Shown here in pieces: positions 1-8,301 of a stretch of 64,000 nt of DNA. Position 1 is the stretch's first letter. Each line of letters begins with the position of its first letter. The stretch comes from Pseudomonas kermanshahensis. Its GTDB lineage: Bacteria; Pseudomonadota; Gammaproteobacteria; Pseudomonadales; Pseudomonadaceae. The stretch spans positions 2,480,001 to 2,544,000 of the forward strand of contig NZ_JABWRY020000001.1 of NCBI RefSeq assembly GCF_014269205.2, in the 5' to 3' direction. The notes under the pieces are model-generated. The model ran no database searches. It saw nothing but the letters and a program-made list of their open reading frames with translations, and was not told the DNA's origin. A program made the translations under genes and the position numbers.

Positions 1-676
1 GGGCGGCGGGGTTGGCACGGGCAAAGGCGCGCAGATTGAGCGTGGCAATCAAGGGCCCGTGCACCACCAGCCCCGGGTAGCCTTCGGTGTCAGTGACATA
101 GGGCCAGTCATAGTGGATGCGATGGCCATTGAAGGTGACGGCCGAGTAGCGGAACAACAGGGTTGCGTCGGGCGTCACGGTCTCCTGCCAAGCGCCGGCG
201 GGTGCCGGCTCGGTACCGCCAAGCTTGGGTGGGGTGGGCTCGCGGTAGACGATGTCCTGTTCTTCAATCAGCGCTTCATGGCCATCCTGGACATACACGT
301 GCCTGACGGTGACAAACAGCAGCGACCCGGTGCGGCCGTGTTTTTCTTCGACGTTGAGAATCGTCGAGTGGCGTGCTACCTGCGCTTCCACCTGTAAAGG
401 GCTGATGAAGGTCAGGCGGCTGCCGGCCCACATCCGGTTGCGGTTGTCTGCTGGCGGCAAGAAACCGCCGCGCGCGGGGTGGCCATCGGCGCCTAGCCCG
501 GTGGCCTCGACGGGGTCCTGGAAGAACGCCCAGTGCCAGAGCAGGGGCAGCGGTTCTCCCGCCGAGGGTGCGGGCTCGCTGAGGGTCGCCGCGAGGCGCT
601 TGACCAGGTTGTGGGTGATGCGATCGTGGCTGGTTTCGCTACGGCCAATCCAGCGGCTGAGGTCGTGTGTTGTCAT
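1..676 (-). CDS. MaoC/HTD2-like acyl-CoA hydratase, 3' end outside the window
   Basis: The frame is open from an ATG at 676 to the left edge, giving the first 225 residues (MTTHDLSRWIGRSET...). It resembles the FAS1-like/HTD2 dehydratases, the family that includes mesaconyl-C4-CoA hydratase, which hydrate enoyl-CoA thioesters. Recognisable points are the early LPLLWHWAFF segment, an ADNRNRMWAGSRL stretch, and near the cut end FNGHRIHYD followed by GYPGLVVHGP, the hot-dog-fold catalytic region. It is the last visible gene of a minus-strand operon, 40 bp after the CaiB gene, so it probably acts on the CoA thioester made by that transferase or by the acyl-CoA dehydrogenase. The exact substrate is inference. 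Confidence 0.8.
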   Translation of the reverse strand, partial: MTTHDLSRWIGRSETSHDRITHNLVKRLAATLSEPAPSAGEPLPLLWHWAFFQDPVEATGLGADGHPARGGFLPPADNRNRMWAGSRLTFISPLQVEAQVARHSTILNVEEKHGRTGSLLFVTVRHVYVQDGHEALIEEQDIVYREPTPPKLGGTEPAPAGAWQETVTPDATLLFRYSAVTFNGHRIHYDWPYVTDTEGYPGLVVHGPLIATLNLRAFARANPAA

Positions 677-716
677 TGTCGTGGTCCTCGATCATTCAAC
701 GCTGTGCCTGCAGGGG

Positions 717-1919
717 TCAGATGACCCCATCGCGGCGCAGTTCCTGTATACGTTCGGCAGACAGCCCAAGCTGGGCGAGGATGCATTCGCTGTGCTCCCC
801 CAAGGCTGGTACTGGGTCCATGCGTGGGCGGTAGGCATTGCTGCTGGCCGGGGGCAGCAGGCTGGGTATGCTGCCGTTTGCCGTGGCTACCTGGCGCCAA
901 CGGTCGCGGGCTTGTAACTGCGGGTGCTGCCACACCCCCTGCATGTCGTTGACCCGTGCGTTGGCAATGCTGGCGCTATCAAGGCGCGCAACCACCGTGT
1001 CCAAGTCCAGGGCGGCGAACGCCTCGATGATCAGTGCACGCAAAGCCTCACGGTTGGCCACCCGCAGGTAGTTGGCAGAGAACCGCGCATCGTCGGCCAG
1101 CGCGGGTTGCAGCAGCACCTGTTCACAGAACAGGCGCCATTCGCGCTCGTTCTGCAAACCGAGCATCACGGTATTGCCATCGCCGGTGGGGAAGGGGCCG
1201 TACGGGTAGATGGTCGCGTGCGCCGCGCCGGCGCGGGGCGGCGGGGTCGCGCCTTCGTAGGCGTAGTACAGCGGGTAGTTCATCCACTCCACCAGGCTTT
1301 CCAGCATCGACACCTCCACATGGCTGCCTTCGCCGGTGCGGCCACGCAGCAGCAGGGCCGACAACACGCCGGTGTAGGCGTACATGCCGGCCGCGATGTC
1401 GGCAATCGAGTTGCCCGCCTTGGCCATCTGCTCGTCACCCGGGCCGCCGGTCACCGATAAAAAGCCGCCTTCGCTCTGAATCAGCAAGTCGTAGGCCTTT
1501 TTCTGTTCAAAAGGGCCGCCCGCGCCGTAGCCCGAAATGTCGCAGACGATCAGCGTGGGGAACCGCGCATGCAGCGCCTCGAACGACAGCCCCAGGCGCG
1601 CAGCGGCGCCCGGCGCCAGGTTTTGCACCAACACGTCGGCCTGCTCCAGAAGCTGGTCGAGAATGTCGCCGGCGATGTCCTGCTTGAGGTCCAGAGCGAG
1701 GCTTTCTTTCGAGCGGTTGGTCCAGACGAAGTGCGAAGCCAGGCCGTTGACCCGTTGATCGTAGCCCCGCGCAAAGTCACCGACCCCCGGCCGTTCGACC
1801 TTGATCACGCGGGCGCCAAGGTCCGCCAGTTGACGGGTGCAGAAGGGCGCAGCAATGGCATGTTCGAGGCTGATGACGGTGATGCCGTCTAGCGGGCGGA
1901 TTGCCGTAGGCTGGCTCAT
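717..1919 (-). CDS. CaiB/BaiF family class III CoA-transferase
   Basis: This 400-residue protein starts MSQPTAIRPLDGITVISLEH. That start is preferred over an upstream in-frame one because AAGAGAGA lies about 8 bases before this ATG. Class III CoA-transferases move CoA between carboxylic acids through an aspartyl-CoA thioester. The catalytic aspartate is visible as Asp144 in KAYDLLIQSEGG, and the CDISGYGAGGP segment precedes it. It follows the acyl-CoA dehydrogenase by 63 bp and precedes the hydratase by 40 bp. It probably activates the operon's organic acid substrate, with succinyl-CoA or a pathway thioester as donor. The acid is not identifiable from sequence. Confidence 0.85.
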   Translation of the reverse strand: MSQPTAIRPLDGITVISLEHAIAAPFCTRQLADLGARVIKVERPGVGDFARGYDQRVNGLASHFVWTNRSKESLALDLKQDIAGDILDQLLEQADVLVQNLAPGAAARLGLSFEALHARFPTLIVCDISGYGAGGPFEQKKAYDLLIQSEGGFLSVTGGPGDEQMAKAGNSIADIAAGMYAYTGVLSALLLRGRTGEGSHVEVSMLESLVEWMNYPLYYAYEGATPPPRAGAAHATIYPYGPFPTGDGNTVMLGLQNEREWRLFCEQVLLQPALADDARFSANYLRVANREALRALIIEAFAALDLDTVVARLDSASIANARVNDMQGVWQHPQLQARDRWRQVATANGSIPSLLPPASSNAYRPRMDPVPALGEHSECILAQLGLSAERIQELRRDGVI

Positions 1920-1982
1920 GATGGTTATCTCTCTTGTCATGGCAGGGCCCCTTGGCGCCTTGGCGACCAGGGGCGGCATCGG

Positions 1983-3146
1983 TCAGAACGAGCGTGGCAA
2001 TTCCAGCAGGTGCTCGGCGACGTACGACAGGATCAGGTTGGTCGAGATCGGGGCCACTTGGTACAGGCGCGTCTCACGGAACTTGCGCTCGACGTCATAT
2101 TCGTTGGCAAAGCCGAAACCGCCGTGGGTTTGCAGGCAGGCGTTGGCGGCTTCCCAACTGGCCTTCGCCGCCAGGTACTTGGCCATGTTGGCCGCGGCGC
2201 CGGCGTTCTTGCCGCTGTCGTATTCGGCACAGGCACGCCAGCGCATCAGGTCGGCTGCTTCGATCTCGATGTGCGCCTCGGCGATCGGGAACTGCACGCC
2301 CTGGTTCTGCCCAATCGGGCGGCCGAACACCACGCGGTCGCGGGCGTACTGGCTGGACTTTTCGATGAACCAGCGGCCATCGCCGATGCACTCGGCGGCG
2401 ATCAGCGTGCGCTCGGCGTTGAGGCCGTCGAGGATGTAGCGGAAGCCTTTGCCTTCTTCGCCAATCAGGCTGCTGGCAGGGATTTCCAGGTTGTCGAAGA
2501 ACAGCTCGTTGGTCTCATGGTTGACCATGTTGGCGATGGGCTGCACGGTCAGGCCGTTGCCGATGGCTTCGCGCAGGTCGACGAGGAAAATCGACATGCC
2601 TTCGGATTTTTTCTTCACCTCTGCCAGCGGTGTGGTACGGGCCAGCAGGATCATCAGGTCGGAGTGCTGGACGCGCGAAATCCAGACCTTCTGGCCGTTG
2701 ATGACGTACTTGTCGCCCTTGCGCACGGCCGTGGTCTTGATCTTGGTGGTGTCGGTGCCGGTGGTAGGCTCGGTGACACCCATCGACTGCAGGCGCAGTT
2801 CGCCACTGGCGAGTTTTGGCAGGTAATAGCCTTTTTGTTCTTCGCTGCCGTTACGCAGCAGCGTGAACATGTTGTACATCTGGCCGTGAATGGTGCCGGA
2901 GTTACCGCCGCAACGGTTGACTTCCTCAAGAATCACCGAGGCCTCGGCCAGGCCCAGGCCGGAGCCACCGTACTCTTCCGGAATCATCGCAGAAAGCCAG
3001 CCCGCATCGGTCATGGCCTTGACGAAGGCCTCCGGAAAGCCCTTTTCTTCGTCGATCTTGCGCCAGTATTCGGCAGGGAAATCACCACACAGGGCCCGCA
3101 CGCCCTCGCGGATGGCGTTGAGTTCTTCGTTGTCGTAGTCGCTCAT
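1983..3146 (-). CDS. acyl-CoA dehydrogenase
   Basis: This is a full-length 387-residue acyl-CoA dehydrogenase, oxidising an acyl-CoA to the 2-enoyl-CoA with FAD and passing electrons to ETF. The N-terminal helical domain, the FAD-loop motif VTEPTTGTDT (about 124-133), the WISRVQHSD strand and the C-terminal HGGFGFANEYDVERKFRE helix are all present. At the usual medium-chain base position the sequence reads YQVAPIST, without glutamate. A glutamate occurs instead in LNAERTLIAAE (Glu245), the position used by isovaleryl- and long-chain-type enzymes. GGAG 8-11 bases upstream supports the start. The product would suit the MaoC-type hydratase two genes downstream. Substrate unknown; 3-sulfinopropionyl-CoA desulfinase-like activity is a remote alternative. 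Confidence 0.88.
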   Translation of the reverse strand: MSDYDNEELNAIREGVRALCGDFPAEYWRKIDEEKGFPEAFVKAMTDAGWLSAMIPEEYGGSGLGLAEASVILEEVNRCGGNSGTIHGQMYNMFTLLRNGSEEQKGYYLPKLASGELRLQSMGVTEPTTGTDTTKIKTTAVRKGDKYVINGQKVWISRVQHSDLMILLARTTPLAEVKKKSEGMSIFLVDLREAIGNGLTVQPIANMVNHETNELFFDNLEIPASSLIGEEGKGFRYILDGLNAERTLIAAECIGDGRWFIEKSSQYARDRVVFGRPIGQNQGVQFPIAEAHIEIEAADLMRWRACAEYDSGKNAGAAANMAKYLAAKASWEAANACLQTHGGFGFANEYDVERKFRETRLYQVAPISTNLILSYVAEHLLELPRSF

Positions 3147-3161
3147 TATTGTTCTCCAGGC

Positions 3162-3207
3162 GGCGCAGGCTGGCAGCCTTGTCGTGGCTCGGCTGCCAAC
3201 CTGCGCC
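3162..3207. other. intra-operon stem-loop
   Basis: Positions 3162-3178 and 3191-3207 form a 17-bp stem with one mismatch and a 12-base loop. It lies between the stop of the TPP beta subunit gene and the ribosome binding site of the acyl-CoA dehydrogenase on the minus strand. There is no U-run after it, so an mRNA-processing or stability element, or partial attenuator, is more likely than a full terminator. Confidence 0.6.
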
Positions 3208-3215
3208 TGACACGG

Positions 3216-3812
3216 TCAAAGAGGCTGGAAGCCCAGGGCAGCGCGGAAGCGGTTCTTGATGTAGTGGCCGTCACGCGGCGGCAGCACGCGGGGTGGGTTC
3301 TCGGCCTTGATCTTGACGGTAGCCAGCTTCACACCTTCGCGGCTGGCGAAGCGTTCGCGCAGGTCATGCACGCCTTCCATGTCGTGAATCTCGCGGGTCC
3401 AGCTGAAGCCGCAGGTTTGGGCAACCTGGTCGAGCTTGATGCCGAAACCGGCGTGGCTGACCTGCATGCCGGTCTCGCCGAAGTGGCCGTTGTCCAGCAC
3501 CACAATGGTCAAATTGGCAGGCTTCTGCAGGGCGACAGTCGCCAGGGCGCCGAAGCCCATCAGCAGCTCGCCATCACCGGTGACGACCACCACCGACTTG
3601 TCGGGTTGCGCGTTGGCCAGGCCCAGGCCTACGGTGATGGCGCTGCCCATGGCCGCCCAGAGGTAATAGTTGCCATCGTGGTCACCGGCAGCCATGACGT
3701 CGTAAGACGCCGAGCCCAGGCCGGTCACGACCAGTACATCCTGGCGATCAGCGAGCAGGGTACGCACCACCTCACGGCGGCACAGCGTGTGGTTGGCGCT
3801 TACTTGACCCAT
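3216..3812 (-). CDS. thiamine-diphosphate-dependent decarboxylase, beta (TPP-binding) subunit
   Basis: This 198-residue protein is the C-terminal half of a split TPP enzyme of the sulfopyruvate/phosphonopyruvate decarboxylase type. The Mg-TPP motif is clear: GDG at 79-81 followed by NGHF with Asn108, separated by the expected spacing, and preceded by AMGSAITVGLGLA. The start ATG lies inside the end of the alpha subunit gene (13-base overlap) and has GGAG 8 bases upstream, so the subunits are translationally coupled. The pair would decarboxylate a 2-oxo acid, or ligate the resulting carbanion. No aldehyde dehydrogenase is visible, so the fate of the product is open. Confidence 0.85.
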   Translation of the reverse strand: MGQVSANHTLCRREVVRTLLADRQDVLVVTGLGSASYDVMAAGDHDGNYYLWAAMGSAITVGLGLANAQPDKSVVVVTGDGELLMGFGALATVALQKPANLTIVVLDNGHFGETGMQVSHAGFGIKLDQVAQTCGFSWTREIHDMEGVHDLRERFASREGVKLATVKIKAENPPRVLPPRDGHYIKNRFRAALGFQPL

Positions 3813-4330
3813 TTCTTTTCTCCGATCAGGCGCTGGCCGAGCAGCAAGGCAGTGGCGGAATCACCATTGAAGGCCATGGTGGCGGCGCCATGCAGCAGTG
3901 GCGCAACGTCTTCTGGCACATCGGCACGCCAGGTCATGACCTTCATCAGTTGCAGCGAGGCCTCGGTGGCCTGGCCCATGGGGTTTTGCCAAGCGTTGAA
4001 CTCGGCCCAGTCACCGCGCATGGTCACCACCATCAGCAGGGGGAAACCCGCGCAGTTCTGCAGGGCCAGCGTGTTGATGCAGTTACCGACGCCGCTGGAC
4101 TGCATCAACAGTGCACCGCGTTCACCGCCCAGCCAGGCGCCGGCCAGATAACCAATGCCTTCTTCTTCGGTGGTGAGAACGACGGCCTTGATATCAGGGT
4201 CCTGGTACGACATGCGGATAGCGGCCGAATGACCGGCATCCGGAACGAACACGACATGCTTGACGTCGTGGGCCTTGAGGACGCGGAAAACGTCTTCTTG
4301 CCAGCTTTGTTCAGCTTCTTGCGATGACAT
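3800..4330 (-). CDS. thiamine-diphosphate-dependent decarboxylase, alpha (pyrimidine-binding) subunit
   Basis: This 176-residue protein is the N-terminal half of the split TPP enzyme. TTEEEGIGYLAGAWLGG carries the conserved glutamate (Glu55-57) that activates the thiamine aminopyrimidine in the partner active site. MQSSGVGNCINTL and PLLMVVTMRG are typical of the ComD/phosphonopyruvate decarboxylase alpha family. GGAG with correct spacing precedes the ATG. It is the first gene of the enzymatic operon; the hairpin at 4461-4500 separates it from the transporter gene upstream. The 2-oxo acid is unknown; a KgtP-like importer next door hints at a dicarboxylate or 2-oxo-dicarboxylate. Confidence 0.83.
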   Translation of the reverse strand: MSSQEAEQSWQEDVFRVLKAHDVKHVVFVPDAGHSAAIRMSYQDPDIKAVVLTTEEEGIGYLAGAWLGGERGALLMQSSGVGNCINTLALQNCAGFPLLMVVTMRGDWAEFNAWQNPMGQATEASLQLMKVMTWRADVPEDVAPLLHGAATMAFNGDSATALLLGQRLIGEKKWVK

Positions 4331-4460
4331 GGTTGTCTCCAGTGCTGCTCTTGTTTTGCCTCATCATGCAGGCAACGCGGGGTACCGACGACTACCGTTT
4401 TTCTCTTTGAGATATGCCGTCATGGCATAGCTCGCGGAGTGGCCGGCCAGGCAAAACGAA

Positions 4461-4500
4461 GCGGCCCTGGTGGCTTGCTCGGGGAAGCCATCAGGGCCGC
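4461..4500 (-). terminator. strong hairpin terminator after the MHS transporter gene
   Basis: A 16-bp stem with a single wobble pair (4461-4476 with 4485-4500) encloses an 8-base loop. On the minus strand it starts 31 bases after the transporter stop and is followed by TTCGTTTTGCC, a short U-rich tail. It should separate transcription of the transporter from the TPP enzyme genes, so those may have their own promoter in 4331-4460. Confidence 0.72.
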
Positions 4501-4531
4501 GCGGGTCAATAAAGTGGCAATGTCGGCGAGG

Positions 4532-5899
4532 TCAGGCCTTGGCGGTCTGCACCTTGCTGGCCGGCATACCAGTATTCTCCTCGACCCTGCCATCGCCACT
4601 GATGTACCCATGCCGCGTCAGGTTGGGCATCAGCATCGATGCGATGAAGGTCACGCACAGGACGGCGGCCACGTAGAAAAAGAAGTAGTCCTCGACCCCT
4701 TCGGCCCTGAACGACAGCGCGACATATTCAGCGGTCCCACCAAACGCCGCGTTACCGATGGCATACGGGAACCCGACCCCCAGCGCACGCACTGCCGGGG
4801 GGAACAATTCGGCTTTGACGATGCCCGCGATCGGGGTGTAGAGCGAGGCGATGACCAGCCCGCCGAAGACCAGCGCAAAGGCCATGAAGGGGTTGTGGGT
4901 ATGCTTGATTGCGAACAGCAGCGGGATCACCAGCAACACGCCCAGGCTCGAGAACATCAGCATGTGCGTCCTGATCCCGAGCCGGTCGGCCATTAGGCCG
5001 AACAGCGGCTGGCAAAGCATGAAGCCAATCAGCGCCGAGGTCATGATGAAACTCACCGTGGCCGCGTCGAAGCCTGCCGATATCACCAAAAACTTCTGCA
5101 TGTAGGTGGTGAAGGTATAGAAGTACAGCGACCCACCGATGGTAAAGGCGATCACCAGCCCGACGGCACGCTTGTGCTTGAACATGCCGCGCAACGACCC
5201 GGCACCCTCGCGGTGCATGTCTTTTTTCGAGGCGGTTTCGTGCATCGAGCGGCGCAGGTACACGACAACCACGGCGCTGATGGCGCCAATGAAAAACGGA
5301 ATCCGCCAGCCCCATTCACGCAACTGCTCATCGCTGAGCGTCTGCTGCAGGATGACCACGGTGAACAGGGCCAGCAATTGCCCGGCGATGATCGTGAAGT
5401 ACTGGAACGAGCCATAGAAGCAACGCCGGCCTGGTGTCGCGATTTCGCTGATGTAGGTTGCGCCGGTGCCGTATTCGGCACCCACCGAGAGCCCCTGTAT
5501 CAGCCGTGCAACGACTAGCATGATCGGTGCGGCGATACCCACCGTTTCATAGGTCGGCATCACCGCGATCAGCAGCGACCCGGCGCACATCATGAACACC
5601 GAGATAATCATCGACACCTTGCGCCCACGGGTGTCGGCCAGCCAGCCGAAAATCCACCCACCCAGGGGCCGCATGAAGAAACCGACGGCGAACACACCCG
5701 CGGTGGCCAGCAACTGCGTGGTGGTATCGCCTTTGGGGAAGAACGACGCCGCGAAGTAGATTGCCGTATAGGCGTAGATGAAAAAGTCATACCACTCGAC
5801 CAGGTTGCCGGAGCAGGCCCCCATGATCGCTCTGACACGATTGGGTTGGCGGGCGGGGGCATCTTCAACGAGGGTGGTGCTGGAGCGGGGAGTTGGCAT
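4532..5899 (-). CDS. MHS-family MFS proton symporter (KgtP/proline-betaine type)
   Basis: This 455-residue inner-membrane protein has about twelve hydrophobic segments. Metabolite:H+ symporter hallmarks are NLVEWYDFFIYAYTAIYFA near the N-terminus, FMRPLGGWIFGWLADTRGRK in the loop between helices 2 and 3, and QGLSVGAEYGTGATYI in helix 4. Family members import dicarboxylates, 2-oxoglutarate, shikimate or betaines with protons. AGAGG nine bases upstream supports the start. The gene is divergent from the LysR gene at 6090 and lies just upstream of the TPP and CoA-pathway genes, so it probably imports the pathway substrate. The substrate is inference. Confidence 0.85.
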   Translation of the reverse strand: MPTPRSSTTLVEDAPARQPNRVRAIMGACSGNLVEWYDFFIYAYTAIYFAASFFPKGDTTTQLLATAGVFAVGFFMRPLGGWIFGWLADTRGRKVSMIISVFMMCAGSLLIAVMPTYETVGIAAPIMLVVARLIQGLSVGAEYGTGATYISEIATPGRRCFYGSFQYFTIIAGQLLALFTVVILQQTLSDEQLREWGWRIPFFIGAISAVVVVYLRRSMHETASKKDMHREGAGSLRGMFKHKRAVGLVIAFTIGGSLYFYTFTTYMQKFLVISAGFDAATVSFIMTSALIGFMLCQPLFGLMADRLGIRTHMLMFSSLGVLLVIPLLFAIKHTHNPFMAFALVFGGLVIASLYTPIAGIVKAELFPPAVRALGVGFPYAIGNAAFGGTAEYVALSFRAEGVEDYFFFYVAAVLCVTFIASMLMPNLTRHGYISGDGRVEENTGMPASKVQTAKA

Positions 5900-6011
5900 G
5901 GTAGTCAGCCTCTGGTCTTATTCTTGTAGCGGGCGTCCGATCGGTGATCGACCCTGTTTTCACGCTACTCCAGAGTGGGCCCGTCAATAAGGGGACTAGC
6001 TGACTAACTGA

Positions 6012-6028
6012 TATGCTGAAATTCTATA
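6012..6028. promoter_or_regulatory. candidate LysR operator (TAT-N11-ATA)
   Basis: TAT at 6012-6014 and ATA at 6026-6028 are separated by exactly 11 bases, fitting the classic LysR T-N11-A dyad. It sits in the 190-bp divergent region between the MHS transporter (start 5899) and the LysR gene (start 6090), the expected place for an autoregulatory and activator site. Confidence 0.5.
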
Positions 6029-6089
6029 GCTGCTGACAGGTGTGCTGTTTAGACTGCCAGTTACCTTCTGCCTCGACACGGGCCTGCCG

Positions 6090-7013
6090 ATGGACGTTGT
6101 TCAACTCAAAACCCTGATCCATGTTGCCGAGCTTGGCAGCCTCAGCAAGGCCTCCGACAGGCTGCACATTGCACAGCCCGCCTTGAGCCGGCAGATCCGG
6201 CAACTGGAGAAGGAGCTTGGGGTCTACCTGTTCGCGCGCCATGGCCGCGGGATGATCATCACCGACGCCGGCAGCGAAGTGCTGCAGCACGCTACGCGGA
6301 TCATGGATGAACTGGAGGCCATTCGCAGTTCGGTAGTGGGCGGGCATGCATCGTTTCGCGGGGCCGTGGCGATCGGCACCACACCGACCATCGCAGAAAT
6401 CGTCACCGTGCCCCTGGTGACCCGGATCCGCGAAGCCCACCCGGACTTGTCGATCCGTTTCTCGTCGGCCTTCAGCGGCTACCTGGTGGACTGGATTCAG
6501 CGTGGCGAACTGGAGCTGGCGATCTCTTATGACCTGGAGCCGCTGCACACCTTGCGCATCGTGCCGGTGATGATGGAGAACCTGGTATTGGTCGGGCCGC
6601 CCAGCGCAGGCTTGGCGTGGGACAACCCGGTCAACTTCGCAACCCTGGCCCAGCAGCAGTTGGTGCTGCCCAGCCCGCGCCATGGCTTGCGCAAGATCAT
6701 GGACCACTGCGCCGCGGACGTCGGCTTCAAGATTGCCGCCAATGTCGAGGCCGATTCGTTCGGGGCGATGATCGACCTGGTGCGTCATGGCTTCGGCTTG
6801 ACTGCGCTGCCCTTGGCCTCGATCTACACCCACCTGCAGAACGGCACCTTGTGTGCGGCGCCACTGATCGAGCCGACACCGATGCGCAAGCTGGTCATGG
6901 TGTCGCCTGCGGACAGGCATGTCAGCCCAGCCACGCGCTATGTGGGTGAAACCTTCGTCGAGCTTGCTTCAGAGCTGGTAGCGCAGGGCATCTGGGCGGG
7001 GCACATGCTTTAA
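6090..7013 (+). CDS. LysR-type transcriptional regulator
   Basis: This 307-residue regulator starts MDVVQLKTLIHVAELGSL. The upstream in-frame start at 6042 is less likely because it adds a tail not seen in the family. The N-terminal winged helix-turn-helix is evident (LSKASDRLHIAQPALSRQIR, about 19-38), followed by a linker helix and a periplasmic-binding-protein-like effector domain starting near FRGAVAIGTTPTIAE. It is divergent from the MHS transporter and TPP/CoA operon and most likely activates them in response to the imported acid or a metabolite. Its 3' end overlaps the convergent MFS gene by 4 bases. Confidence 0.88.
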   Translation: MDVVQLKTLIHVAELGSLSKASDRLHIAQPALSRQIRQLEKELGVYLFARHGRGMIITDAGSEVLQHATRIMDELEAIRSSVVGGHASFRGAVAIGTTPTIAEIVTVPLVTRIREAHPDLSIRFSSAFSGYLVDWIQRGELELAISYDLEPLHTLRIVPVMMENLVLVGPPSAGLAWDNPVNFATLAQQQLVLPSPRHGLRKIMDHCAADVGFKIAANVEADSFGAMIDLVRHGFGLTALPLASIYTHLQNGTLCAAPLIEPTPMRKLVMVSPADRHVSPATRYVGETFVELASELVAQGIWAGHML

Positions 7014-8209
7014 GCGCTGGGTGCCTGACGCTGCAGCCGCGCCACGGCGGGCACACACAGCAACGCCAGCAGCGCCACCCCTGCGGCCACATAGCCCAGC
7101 GTCGACACCCCGAATGTTGGGATGACCAGTCCACCCAACAGCGCACCCAAGCCAATACCGGCATTGGCGGCAGACACGTTGGTGGTGCCAGCCAGTGCCT
7201 GAGAGTGCGCCACCGAATGCATCACGCGCACCTGGCAGATGGGGTAGAGCGCCGTATTGGCGATGCCCCACAGTGCCAGTGCGCCCCAGAGCGTCACAGG
7301 CGCAGCGGCCAGTGGGCTGAAGGCCGCCATGCCCATCGCCAGCAACACAAGAAACAGCGCAGTGGCCTTGATCGGCGAATGCCTGACAGCTCGCCCCCCC
7401 AGCCAGTTGCCCAGCAAACCAATGGCACCGAAGCCCATCAGCCACCAGCCGACATCCGCAGTTGCAACACCTGCGGTACGCTCGAGCATGTCGGCCAGGT
7501 AGGTGTAGGCAATGAACATCGCGGTGAACACCATGATCGACAGCGCCACATTGGCGAGGAAGTTCGGTTCACGGAAGATCCGCGCCTGTTGGCGCAAGTC
7601 GACCCTGGGCAGGCGCGCAACCGCTGGCATCCAGATGAGCACGGCAAAGGCCATGGCCGCCGATGCAGCAGACAATATCCAGAAAGCCCCGCGCCAGCCT
7701 ATGGCGTCAGCCGCCAACGTCCCCAATGGGATGCCCAGCAACAGCGCAGCTGAGATGCCGAGATAGACCCGCGCGACGGCCTGCCCTTGGCGATCAGGGC
7801 TGACCATGCTGGCGGCCGTTTCGCTGGCTGTACCCCAAAAGACAGGCAGTGCCAGGGCGGGCAGGAAACGCGCCACTGCCAAGACCCCGATGTTTGGCGC
7901 AAGGGCCGCCAGCGCATTGGACGCCGCGAACAAGGCGAGGATGGCTGCGAACAGTTTGCGCCTGTCCAGGTGAGCAAGTGCCGCCGTCAACGGCGGGCCC
8001 GCCAGCATGACAGTGAAGGCAAACAGCGTGATCAACTGCCCGGCAGTCGAAATCGAGACATCAAGGTCGCGTGCCAGCCCGGGCAGCAGGCCGACCATCA
8101 AGAACTCGGTAGTGACAATTAAAAAGGCGGAGGCGGCGAGGACCAAAGTCCCCAAGGTCGCGCGTCGGTCGGTCGCAAAGCCCACGGGTGGGCGTTCAAC
8201 AGCAGTCAT
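7010..8209 (-). CDS. MFS exporter of the AraJ/chloramphenicol-efflux type
   Basis: This 399-residue, twelve-helix major facilitator belongs to the DHA1 family. The N-terminal VTTEFLMVGLLPGLARDL motif is the hallmark of AraJ/CmlA/YdhP-like sugar or drug exporters, followed by LTAALAHLDRRKLF (motif A) and the helix 5 GTLAADAIGWRGAFWILS segment. AGGA nine bases upstream supports the ATG. It lies 92 bp downstream of a LysR gene on the same strand and is probably controlled by it. Substrate not predictable; efflux is more likely than uptake for this branch. Confidence 0.82.
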   Translation of the reverse strand: MTAVERPPVGFATDRRATLGTLVLAASAFLIVTTEFLMVGLLPGLARDLDVSISTAGQLITLFAFTVMLAGPPLTAALAHLDRRKLFAAILALFAASNALAALAPNIGVLAVARFLPALALPVFWGTASETAASMVSPDRQGQAVARVYLGISAALLLGIPLGTLAADAIGWRGAFWILSAASAAMAFAVLIWMPAVARLPRVDLRQQARIFREPNFLANVALSIMVFTAMFIAYTYLADMLERTAGVATADVGWWLMGFGAIGLLGNWLGGRAVRHSPIKATALFLVLLAMGMAAFSPLAAAPVTLWGALALWGIANTALYPICQVRVMHSVAHSQALAGTTNVSAANAGIGLGALLGGLVIPTFGVSTLGYVAAGVALLALLCVPAVARLQRQAPSA

Positions 8210-8301
8210 GCAGGCAGTTCCTCAATCAGGGGCTGCCATTGTATTGATTCTTAAAAAGCCTATTACGGGCAATATTTCAGATGGCGCGCGAATTATATTC
8301 A

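Noticed and set aside
2010..4151. Long plus-strand frame of 713 codons opposite the acyl-CoA dehydrogenase and ThDP genes
   Set aside because: It is the antisense shadow of three well-supported genes in GC-rich DNA. The protein has no recognisable domain.
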